The notes below the pieces were generated by a model, which saw only the letters and a list, made by a program, of their open reading frames with translations, ran no database searches and had not been told where the DNA came from. Made by a program: the position numbers and the translations under genes. DNA of 64,000 nucleotides from Cavia porcellus (taxonomy: Eukaryota > Chordata > Mammalia > Rodentia > Caviidae): NCBI RefSeq assembly GCF_034190915.1, contig NW_026947502.1:8649785-8713784 (forward strand), read 5' to 3'. Positions 34,591 to 46,999 of this stretch are shown piece by piece; position 1 is the stretch's first letter; the number at the start of each line of letters is the position of its first letter.

Positions 34591-35309
34591 CTGACTCTTG
34601 GGCTGTTATTTGTTCTTAGGTCTGTGGCGGGACAGGACATCAGGGTGGGAGCACGTGGTAGAGCAAAACCTCCTGGCCAGAAAGCTAAAAAGAGAGAAAG
34701 AGAAAGGGATGGGTCCTTCAAGGTCAGCTCCAATGACCCAAACACTGTCCACTAGGTGCCATCTCCTGACAGCTCCACCACTTTGCAGATAGCAACACTG
34801 TGGGGACCAAGCCTTTTCCATGGGGACCTTGGGAGAACAACCAAGATTTGAACTCTAAAAAATTCTTATCTACTTTCTCTCCAAAGTTATGCTTTTAACA
34901 ATGGTTGTTCAGTTCCAGTTATATCTGGAACAGAAAAAAGAAATCTACCCAGAGGTTAAATTGACTTTCTTGTCTCAGCAAGTCAATAAGCTCTGGTATG
35001 GTCTTCAAGAAGTCGCTAAAACACAGTTCACTGCCACTGAAGAGTTTTGCTAGCCCCACTGGCATCAAAGTGGCTCAATGCACTTGAATTTACAAAACTA
35101 ATGTGTGTGACAATAAAGGGTATCTGTGCTGAGAACAGTGCCCTGAAGGCAGCACTTTAGGACCGTAACTGTTTGCTGGCTGAGGTTCCAGGGTAAACAA
35201 ATTAAATTCTGTGGGCCCATACAAAACAGAGAAATAGAGTTGTTGTGTATTCCAGGAAGTTCACTGTATGTGGACAGATACACTTCTTGCAACAGACTGC
35301 TAAATGATC

Positions 35310-35425
35310 ATCACTCCTCTATAACTATGTAACTTTAGCAACTTAATTGTTCTGAGCCTCAGTTTCCTCATCTGTAAAATGTCATTCATAATAGTATCTG
35401 TGTTACCTTCAACAGACAGAATTGA
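35310..35425 (+). mobile_element. MIR SINE
   Basis: 'ctgagcctcagtttcctcat' and 'ctgtaaaatgtcattcataa' are near-consensus MIR. Confidence 0.9.
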
Positions 35426-35429
35426 TCAC

Positions 35430-37570
35430 TAAAGAAAACAGTGGGTGTAAGTACTAACCTTAATACCTACTATATACTAAATCCTTCATAAAAGCTAATT
35501 ATTAATCATGTATTAATTATCCTTGTAATCAAATAGAAAGAGAAGTCTTTCTCATTTTTTCATTAATATTTAGAGTGACCGCTCAGGCCCAAATGAGTAA
35601 CATTTTTAGATTTATGAATATCCAGAGTCCATTTACGTTTAAGTGAGATGACAGCTAATTTACTCCCTGCTTTCTTCCAAGTTGGGGAGATGTGTACAGT
35701 GGGAGATGCAATAAAAGGCCAAGGCAAAGGGGGATTTCTTTTTTGACCGTGAATGGCCAAAGATTATGTTAAACTTTGTCTCTGTCACAATTACCTAACC
35801 ATGTCATTATAGCACCCACAAACAATATATAAACATCCAATGAAACTTCATTGAGGAGCATTAAATTTTAAATTGGATCCAATTTTCATGCATTACTGCA
35901 TACCTTTATAATCTTTTTCAACCATTTCAAAAAGTTAAAATCTTATATCAGGTAGTAGACTGAGTTTGACTCACGTGCCACAGTATGTTGACCCTGGCTA
36001 AGGAATAATAAAGCCCTCAGTTCATGTTTATAACATGGGATGACCTGGGATAATACGATACTGTTCTCGTAGCTATCAAATTTACACAAAAGTTTGGGAG
36101 GGGACATATTTTATTAAACTAAGCTTTGTTCTGTTTTGGAGTTGAGCCCAAAGTCATACATTTTCAAGATAAAATACTATTTTAATATCTTGCTCCCCAT
36201 GAGCGGCTTAGTATTGCGGTCTGGATTTCCAGAGGACATCCTTGCCATCTTTCTCCTTCCACTTGAGGCAACAAAAGAAAAATTGGCAGGAAACTTTAAG
36301 GAGTTGATATGGTAGGTAAGCAAGGAACTCATATCAGAGCCCTTCGGACTTCTGGTAACTGGTCGTCCTCAGATGGCATCCAGTTGACACCCAGAAACAC
36401 TCCCGATGGCTCAGTGGTGGCTTTGTACGCTCCATGCAAAGAACAGTTGTCTAATATGTGATTTCTTAATACAAGTCCCTTCCTATGACTCCTTCCTGAA
36501 ATTTCAAGTGTGCCCACATGCTTAGGGTCCTCTTGTGAACTCAGTGGCACAGATACTGCTCAATAATGCACACCCAGATTAGCAAAGACCTGGCCCCCTC
36601 TCTCTAGGCGCTGCGAATGTGACTGAGGTGTTAGGACCTGCTCATAAGAGATGACCCTGAGACATGTACAGTGGCAGCAATGGGTCCATTCATTGCAAGT
36701 AGGAGGCTTCTGCTATCTCTCGTGCTTCTCATTCTGAATGAGAAAGTTACTTTTTCTTGCAGTCAAATTTTGTCTTCTGCTCAGAGTGCTTTTGAAAGAA
36801 GAATGCTGAGGCCCCATCCGAGTTCAATTTGGAAGAACATTACATTGGATGCCAGCAGTCTGCTGTAGATGGCAGACCAAAGATGGCTGGAACGAGTATC
36901 ATGATATAGACATGCTTATTGTCAATCATCTCTATGGTCCTCCTAGCCAGAAGTAAAGATGGTTACATTTCCTTGATGGCACTGATTAAATCTAAACAAG
37001 AAGGATCATGGTTAGATATAAAGATTACATGGTGGAGCCGAGAGGATGGGCAGGGCATTGGTCTTCAGAGCGGGGCTCCAGCAGAGCACACTTTGTGCGG
37101 AGCTGGAATTTGGCTTGCTGTCGGGAGTGCCTTCTATTGTGGAGTTGGCATGGGAAGAGGGAGGCATCTGGAAAATATTGCACCCTCGCCGTTCTCCCAG
37201 TCCTTGTAAAAGGAGATGCCTTCTTAATGAGCCCGTCCCAGAGAGCCTGGCCTTTCAGATAAACAAATAAGCATCAGCGGGAGATGCTCACAAGGGGCCT
37301 GAAGAAAATAAGGCCATGCTGAGTGACAGCTCAAATAAAGGAGACATAAGAGGGCTAAAGTTAGCCGCTAATGAGCACATCTCCTCTTCCGTGCTTTCTG
37401 GCCCAGGACGTGTATTGTTGAGAGCACCAAAAATGTGTGTGCTTTATTCAAACAGGAAGGAGCCTGTCTGGAACCCTGTTTCAGTGCTAGCTTTTCTTTT
37501 TACATATTGAGGGCAGGGAGCTGCCAGTAGGACATTGGCAAGGTGAAGAGAAATCTACAGCTAATTTCTT
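35430..37570. other. Unique DNA, possible conserved parts, no gene confirmed
   Basis: No confident repeat. At 36329-36550 a 73-codon minus frame has protein-like texture (ATTEPSGVFLGVNWMP, SEDDQLPEVRRAL) and several CpGs. I see no good acceptor or donor around it, so coding status is doubtful. 36650-37500 is low in stops in several frames and complex (for example around 37290-37470), which could mean a conserved noncoding block. Confidence 0.3.
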
Positions 37571-37576
37571 ATAGTG

Positions 37577-37624
<48 letters not shown>
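37577..37624. repeat. Compound (CT)n(TA)n microsatellite
   Basis: A CT run (37577-37600) switches directly to a TA run (37601-37624). Confidence 0.97.
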
Positions 37625-37629
37625 AAACT

Positions 37630-37760
37630 CACTTGCTAAATGGGAATAAAATTACAACTTGATTCTTATCATTTTGAGAGGATTAAAGAGAATCAAGCTC
37701 AGAAAGCACTTAGCACAGCACCTGGCATACAATCTGCATCTGAAACACGTTGAGTGTCCT
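37630..37760 (+). mobile_element. MIR SINE 3' half
   Basis: 'aatgggaataaaattacaac', 'ttgagaggattaaagagaat' and 'cttagcacagcacctggcat' are forward MIR. Confidence 0.85.
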
Positions 37761-38354
37761 TATGATTCGTAGTAGTGTCATCATTACCATCATGCATGGA
37801 AACGTGCTGAGCAGAAAGGAGAGAGGTCCAGTCCAGGTTCTGCTATCAGCTGGCCGCGAAGCTTTAGCTAAGTCACCTGTCACGCCAACTGTGTGTGTTG
37901 ATCTGAAGCTCCTACTCATATCATGAACACATCTTGAGGGCCTTCCAAGTTGCAGGCTTTCTTGGGCACCAAACGTAAGAATGCAGATGACATACTTTCT
38001 GCACTCAAGATTCTCCAAGAGTGATAGGGGAGATGGACAGGGAAGGCATGTGACCACGATGTTCGCTATTACTATGGTTGGATGGGACAGATGCCCCTAA
38101 AGTCCTGGGTAAGGAACTAGCAAGACTGAAGTTCTGTCCAACTCCAGCACTCTATGAGTCTGTAACAGATACCTCCCAGGGATGCGCTGGGAGATTAAAG
38201 GAAGAGAAACTCACCTAGCCGATGAGGCACCTAAAACCCAGGTCCTGCCTTTTACCAAAGTAGCAAATACCAAGATGCCCTAAAATAAAAATATTCAAGG
38301 AAAAGTGACATGTGAGGAGGTAACGTAATGATAATTAAGTTCCTAGAGTTTGAA

Positions 38355-38510
38355 AACAGGAGACTTCAAGTTGAGTTCTAGCACTGTTAATTTGGTAACT
38401 TTGATTTGAGGTAAATTGTTTAAATTCTTTGCATCTCACTTACCTAATTAGCAAGAAACATTATTATAATGATATCTGCTTGACACAGTTATCACATGAA
38501 GAGAGAAAAA
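38355..38510 (+). mobile_element. MIR SINE
   Basis: 'gttgagttctagcactgtta', 'aattctttgcatctcactta' and 'gatatctgcttgacacagtt' follow the MIR order with high divergence. Confidence 0.65.
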
Positions 38511-38514
38511 TTTT

Positions 38515-39620
38515 ATCCTAAAGCCTTATGAACCACTTACAGAAGTTTGAGTTTGCAGCTCTTTCTATTATTACGCGTAATACCAACAACAAATACTCTG
38601 CTGTGTTATTTAAAATTGTTCAGTGGCTAGTAATTGAATTTAAGTGCCCAGAGAAGTAGGCAAATTTTTATTTGTGTTGATATTTTTTCTAGGATACTAG
38701 ACTAAAAGTCAACCTCTTTTCAATTTTAATACTAAGAATCTTAATTTTTATAGCTAATCTGTGAAAAACAGGAGGAGGGAGGGATGAGGGATTGTTTATT
38801 TCTCCTTAAAACTAATCAAAAAATAATTTCATGTAAGACTTGTGACCTGGTCTCTGATGAATTAAAATTTCATTATTTTGTTGTAATAGGAACCCCTGAA
38901 GCAGGTAATATATTATCTATTTGTTCAATAGTAGGGTAAACAAGTAAACAAAAGATTATATCTGAGGAAAAGTAAAGGAGAATAAATGGAAGAGCAATCC
39001 AGTAATGGTGAAAAAGAGGGCGGAAATGAACTGTAACTCTTCCAGGAGGGACCTTGAGCACATCTCTTCCCTCTGCCCAGCCTCTCTTTTCCATCATTAT
39101 TGTCTTTCTCACCCTAAGGTTTGACCTAAACAGTCTCCAAGATCCCTCTCCGGCTTGACAGACCACGATATTTTTACTTGTATAATACTAAAACCATGAT
39201 CAACAGAGCAAGACAGAAACACACAAAGAGAATGCTTGAATGCCTGACTGATTAAAAGGCAGACATACTCATAAAACACCCTGATTCAAATGAAGTGGAG
39301 AATTCTTGTCGATTTAGAGCTGACAATTTCAGGCTTCTAAATCACAAGGAAACTCAATTTAATTCTGAGAGGGTCTCTTGGGCCTCATCTTCCTCAGCCA
39401 AGCAGTGCTAAGCACTAAGTTCTTCTTAGGGGAGAAAGAGCTGAGGGAGGGAGAGGGAGAGAGGAAGAAGAAAGCAGAGGACAGGAGAGGAGAGAAGAGA
39501 GCAATTTTAACAAGGAAGACTAAGAATATATTGGAATTATCTAGAGAGCAGTTCCCAACCCACCTTCCACATACAAGCAGAAGGGTCATGAAGTCCTGGA
39601 TCAGGTCTTGACTGTTAGAT
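38515..39620. other. Unique DNA, no gene seen
   Basis: AT-rich, with a purine-rich stretch at 39430-39505 (GGGAGAGG type). No exon or confident repeat recognised. Confidence 0.5.
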
Positions 39621-39622
39621 AC

Positions 39623-40013
39623 TGTTATGGTTAATACACTGCCTCAGTGTGAGAAGTTTAGAAGTTTAAGTAAGAGACTCAGCAAGCAGCCAGGGTTCTT
39701 CCTTTGTAAATATCCTCATCCTGTGCAAGAGGAGGGCAAGGGGACTTTGTGAGTGCTACACAGGCCCTAGAGTGGCGGTGGGCTGGGTATAATATAAAGG
39801 AGGAAAGGAGGCTTGCTCTTCTCCCTAGTTGCTCTGGCTGCTGTTGCTGACTGCTGTCTTGAACTGTTGCCCCTGTGCCATGCCACCCTGCCTTGGAGTC
39901 AGCTGATAATGGACTGAAACTTCCACAAACAGTGAGCTAAATAAACCTTTCCTTCCTTAATATTGGGTGTCAGGTATTTTATCCTAGCAATGAGAGAAAA
40001 GTAAACCAAGACA
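39623..40013 (+). mobile_element. Complete-looking solo MaLR LTR
   Basis: It starts TGTTATGG and ends AAGACA (TG...CA), 391 bp. A 'gagctaaataaacctttcct' stretch holds the AATAAA polyadenylation signal and is followed by 'caggtattttatcctagcaa', the classic MaLR 3' end. No internal region and no clear 5-bp target duplication are visible, so it is a solo LTR. Confidence 0.9.
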
Positions 40014-40014
40014 G

Positions 40015-41390
40015 TAGCCTACCTTTGTGGATCAAGTTTTGATGTCTAACAGATAACAGATTTAATGATAAGACAGTAAATAACAATTTACACACCATCC
40101 AGTTAGTGAATTAGTTACCTCTAAAGGGTAAGGAATTTAGCAGATCCATAATTTAGCACTTCAGATTTTGGGAATTTTTCCCTTGTGTGAGAACCCCTAA
40201 AAGCTGGGGAAAGTCACTGAGTGCCTCAATGATAGGAGGGATCATAGACCACTTTCAAACTGGAGTGCCCCAAAGAAGAGACTGAGGCCTACAGAGGGCT
40301 TTCTCAGAATTACTGAGATGAGGGCCCAGAACCAGAACTAGAGTTCCTCTGAGGCTCCACCAAGTCTGACAAAGTCACCTGTGGCCTCTCTCAGATGGGA
40401 CTCATTACCTTCCTGAGTTTCTCCCAAACAGTTGTAGTGGTGCTAGGTTTGCTGGTTCCTTGAAGTGTGTGTTAGAATGGAATTTAGGATTTGCTTGGAG
40501 TATGGGGATCATTAGACTGGTAATTAGACAAAGAAGTGGCAGCTGCAGGAGTCTGTGTGTGCCCTTGGGTAGAGCAAACTTTTATGTCTTTTGTCTTTAG
40601 TCTCTGTTTCCATTCTGCCCCCTTCTAGATGCCTGTCCTTGATGCACCATTAAAGATCTGGGAGACTCAGTCTTCCCATCTTTAAGAGAGGGGCGATGAA
40701 CATGAAATGTTTTAAACAAAATTAATTTTGGCGAAATGAACAAAACAGAAGTGTGACACAAAGTAATGGAGGCTTACATGTTAGTTTATAAGGTATGAAG
40801 ACATAGAAGAAGAAAAGATGCCGGTGTTCTATGGTCACTGGAAAATGCTTCCTGGGACAGATCGTACAAAGCAGCTAAGCCTTGAAAAGAAGGATGGAAC
40901 CACATCCTGGGAGAGGTGATGAATCCCAGGGAAGGCTAAAGTGAAGCCCGTACTCTCAGCCAATGTCCAGAGACCATTTCTAGGTGTTCCAGTGCTTCAG
41001 GGGTTGTACGTCTGCTTTAAATAATATTTCAGTCTGTAACACCATTTTTCAACAGAGCATTCTATTTTAATTTCCTGAACTGTATACCTGGGGAGGGACA
41101 GAGATCATTTATTGGAAGGAATTTTACCACAGAAATATATTTTCCACCCTTATATTGAAATTTCTGTTAAGATATATTACTGGTCTAAACAAAATTGAAG
41201 GCTGGTTTCAGGTAACCCCCAGATGAGCAGGTGTAGGCTTTAATTATGTTGTGGTTTCTTCTTCCTCACTCTTCATCTGTAAAATTGCAGTGGGTAATCA
41301 CAACCCCTTCTATGTGTTTTGGAATTTGAGTTTCATTTACGTTGTCACCTTTGGCCTTGACAATGAGCCCATGAAATTTAGGTTATGGTT
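40015..41390. other. Unique DNA, no gene seen
   Basis: No exon or confident repeat recognised. Confidence 0.5.
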
Positions 41391-41402
41391 GTTGTGTCCT
41401 TT

Positions 41403-41515
41403 TTTTTTTTTTTTTTTTTTTTGTCTTTTTCCTTTTTATTGGTACCGGGGATCGAACTCACGACTACCTGCTTGCAAGGCAGGTGTTTATGCCACTGAGC
41501 TAAATCCCCAGCCCC
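41403..41515 (-). mobile_element. Young ID-type SINE with target-site duplication
   Basis: On the minus strand it reads a near-intact tRNA-like promoter: an A box in 'tttagctcagtggcataaac' and a B box in 'gagttcgatccccggt'. An A-rich tail follows (the plus-strand T run at 41401-41422). A 12-bp duplication GTTGTGTCCTTT flanks it (41391-41402 and 41516-41527). The intact duplication and boxes suggest a recent insertion. Confidence 0.97.
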
Positions 41516-41569
41516 GTTGTGTCCTTTACATAAATGAATTTCTTAAGTGTCAGAGGGGTTGCTAATAGT

Positions 41570-41640
41570 TGGCTAGCTTACCTGACACATAGCAGACTCT
41601 CAATAAATACTGATTGGCTGGGTAGATAAATGGATGATGG
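41570..41640 (+). mobile_element. L2/MIR 3' end fragment
   Basis: 'gacacatagcagactctcaa' followed by 'taaatactgattggctgggt' matches the shared L2/MIR 3' end. Confidence 0.65.
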
Positions 41641-42159
41641 TTACTTGAATGAGAAAGAAAGGAACAGTGAGTGGACTGATAGCTGCATTAGGGTATCCAT
41701 CCTATTTTGTCTTTTGTCCATTCATGATAATTACAGATTCAACAGAGGTCCCTGGTCACAGAAAGCAGACTTGTGCCCAGTCATTTACCACTGGACAGCC
41801 ATGGAGCCTATCACACGGGACTGGGCACTAAGCTATGTGCCGTAAATCTGTGGTATAGAAAATCTGATAAACATCCATCAAGCGCTGTCCCAAAGCACTA
41901 GAGCTGCTTGTGGAAGAGACTGTCCCCTTCTGCACTCTACTAGAGGTACTGTGTTTGGAGTATTTATGCCACTTGAGAAAGAGAAAGTCCTGCCCCTTTC
42001 CATCCTTAGGAATGGGATTAACAGGATACTGACGCTTGGGTTATAAGAGATCGTGCAGATGTGAGAAAAGATAAGAAAACTAGATGTCAGCACCTGGTTT
42101 AAGACCCAAGTCCAAGCTCAGAAATCTCAATCATTCCTTATATATTGTTTTCCCTTTTC

Positions 42160-42650
42160 TGCGCCAGGCTCTGCTGGACATTGAAAGTCCAGCAGTGAAT
42201 AAGAGGAGTAAGGTTTTGTGAGCCTCGTTTCTGAGAGGGCAAGAAAAGAAAAAATAAATAAAGAAAATAAAAATAAATAAACTATGAAGTGAATATAGTA
42301 ATTGTAACACAATGGTTCTTGAGACAAAAATTCAAGATGCTGAGGAAAAATAACTTGACGATGCTTGTTTAAATCATGGACTCATGAAGGCCCTCTCTGG
42401 GTGGTGATATTTAAGGGATGAGGAGATGCTAGCCCTACAAAACAGTTGGAGAAGAACTTTCTGGAAAAGAGAACAAATTTTCCACTGATAAAGAAATAGA
42501 AGAACAACCAGAGTAGCTGGAGTGTTTTGTTTATTTTGATTTGTTTTGTTTTGTTTTGTTTTGTTTTGTTTTGAAACAAGGGAGAGATGACGGAAATTAA
42601 GATGAGAGACAGGAAACATCAGCTCAGGCAGAGTCAAAAAGCCATAGAAA
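42160..42650 (-). mobile_element. LINE L2 fragment
   Basis: 'gccaggctctgctggacatt' and 'gtccagcagtgaataagagg' start a reverse L2 3' end. L2-like text continues past an internal (TTTTG)n run. Confidence 0.6.
42524..42573. repeat. (TTTTG)n
   Basis: At least seven TTTTG units. Confidence 0.95.
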
Positions 42651-42659
42651 GAAGTTTGG

Positions 42660-43455
42660 ATCTTACTGAAAGTGCGTACAGGAAGGTTGTCAGTATAAAA
42701 GCATGTGGTCTAATCTCTGCTTCAAGAATTCCACTTAGATCCAGTTACTGGACTTCCTTATGCCACCCACTGTTTATCTAAAAGTAAGAAGGAAACTGCT
42801 GATTTGGTTGAGTGTCAGGTCTGTCACCCTATGGGTCCAGGCAGCAGGGGCTACATACTGGGGTGAGCTGCTTACTACAATATAAAACTATTTCACCAGC
42901 TACAGCGCATCATGTAGGTATTAGTGGTCATCAATCCCCCTGGAACCTTGGTTCCTTCTCAAGAATTTCTGTGGGACAAATCATATAATTAGCCATAAAG
43001 TGTTTTAAAACCCTCCTCAATAAAAACCATACACCATGTTCATTTGTTTAGATATATTTGTTGGTTTCTTTACTCCTTAGTATAAACTTACTTTCTATTC
43101 TTAGTCTTGGAAACATCAACCAGGTTCAGATGTGATAACTGACCCTAAGAAATGGGAATGACAAGGAGAATGTGATAGTCAAGAGTCAAGTCAGTGTGTC
43201 TTTTCCCAGATCTCTTTTGATGTAGGTGGAAGCTTGTGTTCATTAGTCATAGGTCCTCTGTTACCTGGGAATTATGAAAAATAATACTGACAATGACAGT
43301 AATATGCATAACAAATGATTAGTAATATGTATGGGGGTGTCTATGTCGCCCTTTGCTACTTTTCTCAAAGCACTTTCCCCCACCTATTGTTTTAATTTAG
43401 CTCAAATTTGCACATACAAGTAGAGTGGGAGTATTCTACCTAGGGAGATGACCAT
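42660..43455. other. Unique DNA, no gene seen
   Basis: AT-rich. No exon or confident repeat recognised. Confidence 0.5.
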
Positions 43456-43705
43456 GCAAAGCTTAAGTCATTTGCCTCAAGGTCACAAATCAGCGATAAA
43501 AGAGGCAAAACCAGGTCCTAGGGCTCCCCAGTACTGTGCCAGCACACTGGCAAGACCCTCTGGCACTCGTGGGGGCCTTGGAGAGAAGACAGGGATCCTG
43601 AATCCCAGATTAAGCAAACTAGAACATTTCAAAACCGTAAGGAATCCATATAGTCTAGCCCTTCTCCCCCATTTCACACATAGAGAAACTGAGGATCACT
43701 TAGGT
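43456..43705 (-). mobile_element. Two MIR-like fragments
   Basis: 'agtcatttgcctcaaggtca' with 'caaatcagcgataaaagagg' (43460-43530) and 'cccatttcacacatagagaa' with 'actgaggatcacttaggtaa' (43665-43715) are both reverse MIR text. Confidence 0.65.
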
Positions 43706-43719
43706 AAGTGACCTTTTTA

Positions 43720-44395
43720 TCATCTGTATAAACATCTATTAATGCTCCTGCAATTCTCGTTTTCAGTCCCAAGCATAACTAGGGACCTGAGGTCAATGAG
43801 AAAGGAAGGAAGGAATGTCAAGGAAGACCTTAGTGAGACGCATTGCCAGAGGAGTGATCGCACTATAGAGAGAGCTTTGAAGGTAGCTGAGAGTTTATTT
43901 GGGTCTAACTTTGAGCCTGCTAGATCTTTGCCTTGGACACTTGGACACTTGCTGTCATCTCCAGGATTTAGACCTGGTAAATCTCAAAGATCCTACCAAC
44001 TCCAGTGTGCTCTGAGTTCACATGAGACCCATCTGGCTTATGTTTGAATTATTTGTAATGTAAAATACTCTTACATTTTAACCCACACAATATATTGTAT
44101 CAAATATAGAAATTCTCTAACAGTGAAACAGAAAGTATCTCTGTATAATTTTCCTGGATCACCTCCTTGTCCCATACTCCTACCTCTACCTCCAATAACT
44201 AAAAAAAAAAATCTCCATCAGAGAGCTCTATGTGCCCTGGAACATTATCTCCAAAATTAAAAAGCCTGATCATCCACACAGCAGATGCATCCTGAAGACC
44301 AGTCATGCAATAGGCATCATGAAACCAGACATGAGCAGCTCACATAAAGAGTGGTGGGCACAGACAGCAGCACACAGAAAGGACTCGCCAGAACT
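43720..44395. other. Unique DNA, no gene seen
   Basis: No exon or confident repeat recognised. Confidence 0.5.
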
Positions 44396-44560
44396 GTTCT
44401 TATCATAAGTTCTAATTCACAGAAGTGCATTTTTCTCTCCAAATCTCACAGCAACTGAAGAAGGTATAAACTATTACTTTTTATACCTTATAGAGAAATA
44501 AACTTCCACACTGGCCTGAGTTTATATCACTGGTCCTTGACCTAGCGTGCTGACCCATAC
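44396..44560 (-). mobile_element. Possible MIR SINE
   Basis: 'ctcacagcaactgaagaagg' and 'taccttatagagaaataaac' resemble the reverse MIR 3' half. Confidence 0.45.
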
Positions 44561-44564
44561 AACC

Positions 44565-45395
44565 CATTCTTCACCACTAGAAAGTTTCTTTCTCCTTCTA
44601 TGCAATTTGACAGCCCTATGCAATGCTACCTGTGAGGTACCAATTTCTAGAGGGAGGCAGGTCGGCTGCCGAGAAGCTAGCTCAGGCTATGGCATCGCAT
44701 CAGGGCTGAAATGCTGAGATGAGGGTTCAGACAGAGGAGAACTGAGCAGGTGAGTGCTGCCCTTTGCATGTTGGCTTCCGGTGCGGTCTGTATTCTAAGA
44801 AGCTTCCCGGTACCTTGGCAGTGCGTCTCTGCTGGACGTCTCTGCCTCTGATGTTGTGCCTGTCAACACCCTAATAGGGTGGCAACTGGGATCGGTGTGA
44901 GTTTGAAAAGACATCTTATGATAGATTTTACCTAAAGATGTTTCAACAGATAACCCTTCGGAAATAACAAAGCTTGCATATGCATCAAGGGGAACCAGGA
45001 GCCTTAGATAGGAGCTCAGTTCAGATCTGGCATGCAAGCAGCTTCCTCTCCCTCTTTGCCTCCCCGAACCTCTGTGAGACATCACTTGTCACAGTAGTGC
45101 AGAGCCAGGTTGAGTTCTATTGACATGTTGCCCACACTGACAGCAAAGGTGGAAAGATACAAGGCTCTGTCCTTCAAGGAGGACACGCTGGAGGAACCTG
45201 AGATGCTCACTCCTCTTTCGTAATAAGTAGAGATCATCTCATTCTACAGTTTACAAATCTGCTCACGACTTTTCAGTAACCTGCAGCTTACAATAACACA
45301 GATGGTAGGACTGAGTTGACCTTTGCTGACTTCTCCAACCTCACCATCCACATAGCTGCCCTTGTCTACCGGGCCTGCATCACATTGACCATCTC
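44565..45395. other. Unique DNA, no gene seen
   Basis: No confident repeat. The 96-codon minus frame at 44795-45085 has several CpGs but no recognised domain or clear splice sites. Confidence 0.45.
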
Positions 45396-45399
45396 TCCC

Positions 45400-45780
45400 T
45401 GCCCAAAATGTGCCAAACTCTTCTGCTTTAAGGATTACACACTAAATCTCTTCCTGCTGCTCTTACCACTTTTCCTCATGACTGGCTCTTTCCCATCAAG
45501 TCTCAGCTCCACTCAGAGTCCCCGTAGGCGGTACCTCCCTGAGCTCCCTCCTCCTCTCTGTCCTCATGCCCTGGCCCATATGCTCTACACAACCTTTCAC
45601 ACTGTCTTCTCAGGACATAATTGATTTATTTACTTACTTTCAGTCTTACTGGACTATTAGTGTCATGGGACTGTCTCTTATCTCCTCCATCACCATCAGG
45701 GAAGAACAAATGTAGATCCACACAAAGCCAGCCCATCGTCTAATGAATGCTTGATGGATGGATAAATGACCCACTCCTTT
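45400..45780 (+). mobile_element. LINE L2 3' end
   Basis: 'atgactggctctttcccatc', 'aagtctcagctccactcaga' and 'aatgaatgcttgatggatgg' follow the forward L2 3' end. The 102-codon frame at 45316-45624 lies largely in it. Confidence 0.75.
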
Positions 45781-45784
45781 ACAG

Positions 45785-46440
45785 ATGGAGATAGTAGGAC
45801 CAGACAAGAACAGCCATAGTTGCATTTCTGGTTTTTCTCCCTCGAGATTTTAAGTTAGCATCTTTGGGCCATGTGCAGCTTTGGCAAATCATGATATCCA
45901 AGGGTTCCTGGGGAAAGGTTCATGGACAAGACCTAGAAAGTCAACAGGTCAGAATCAAAGTGCCTAGAGATCTAGGAAGTGATCACGTTTCTGGGGAGGA
46001 AGTTCATGGCTTTCACTTGAACCTTGAAGTTCTTCCCTTACTGCTAGCTGTTAACTACCACCCACTTGCCCTTCTAATTAGATCAGGTTCAGGGATGTAA
46101 GGGGACCCCAGAGAGGTCAATGGTTTATCATTGCATCATATTGAGTATCTATCTTTTATTCACTGTCAGCTGACTCCAGTGTTCTGCCACAGAATACTTA
46201 CTACAAGAATGCCTCTTCCCTTGTCACTATGGCATTTCTTTCCTGAATATTGTTCCCATGATGAACCTCAGGGCCTGAAACTAAAGTCAGATACCTGTAT
46301 AAACCAAAGAATTTCAGGGTGGGGAAATCACTTGACACAACACACTATTGATAAATCACGGCATATACCAGAACTTTGTATAATTGTCTGCTTCCAGGTC
46401 TCTTTGCTGTGAGTTTTTCATGCAATAGGTTTAGAAGCAG
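45785..46440. other. Unique DNA, no gene seen
   Basis: No exon or confident repeat recognised. Confidence 0.5.
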
Positions 46441-46442
46441 AA

Positions 46443-46871
46443 TATATTAGATTCCTATAAAAAAAAGACTCCCGATACTTCCATAACAAAGTACCATACA
46501 CAGTGGGTTTAAAACCGCAGAAAAGTATTGTCTCATAAACCTGGAGATTTAATTTCAGAAACCAGTGTGTTAGGTGGGCCCTTTTCCCTTTAAGAGCTAC
46601 ACATGAGAATCCTTATTGGTCGTGCTCTAATTTGGCAGCTACCTCAGTGGTGGGGAGGGGACTGCCAAGGTCAGTCTCTGCCTCAGCCATCACATGGAGC
46701 TTTCCTTTCGTTTATCTGTGTTCTTCTCCCTTAGTCATACTGGACTAAGGATCGGTCCTTCTCCTGCATTCCCTCAGCCAAACTAACTATATTTACCATG
46801 GCCCGTACCCAATTAGGTCACCTGCTCAGATTGAAACTTTGTTTTTAGAGGACACAATTCAACCCATGGCA
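46443..46871 (-). mobile_element. MLT1-type MaLR LTR
   Basis: It runs from 'tattagattcctataaa' through 'gatacttccataacaaagta' and 'cagccatcacatggagcttt' to 'gacacaattcaacccatggc', the full reverse MLT1 layout. Confidence 0.85.
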
Positions 46872-46875
46872 CAGT

Positions 46876-46999
46876 CTCTGGATCTCCATCTCAGCCACAC
46901 CTTTCACAGCAGATTCATTTCATGTCACACAGCCTAAAGTAAGCAAATCATAGGTGTTTGTTATTAATTCGCCAGTTTCCAAAATGATCATGTGTTAAG
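46876..46999 (+). repeat. Direct duplication, copy A
   Basis: About 124 bp, starting near 'gatctccatctcagccaca', that recurs at 47780-47907 at roughly three-quarters identity by eye. Shared blocks include 'cacagcagat', 'gtcaca', 'agtaagcaaatc', 'attaat' and 'ccaaaatgat'. The family is not recognised. It lies just outside the MLT1 LTR. Confidence 0.8.

Noticed and set aside
35870..35885. Perfect 16-bp palindrome AAATTGGATCCAATTT
   Set aside because: About one such palindrome is expected by chance in 64 kb.
41403..41515. tRNA gene
   Set aside because: A and B boxes are tRNA-like, but the A-rich tail, target duplication and lack of a cloverleaf 3' half show a SINE.
44640..44750. Possible plus-strand exon before a CAG/GTGAGT site near 44747
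   Set aside because: No good upstream acceptor and no protein-like open frame.
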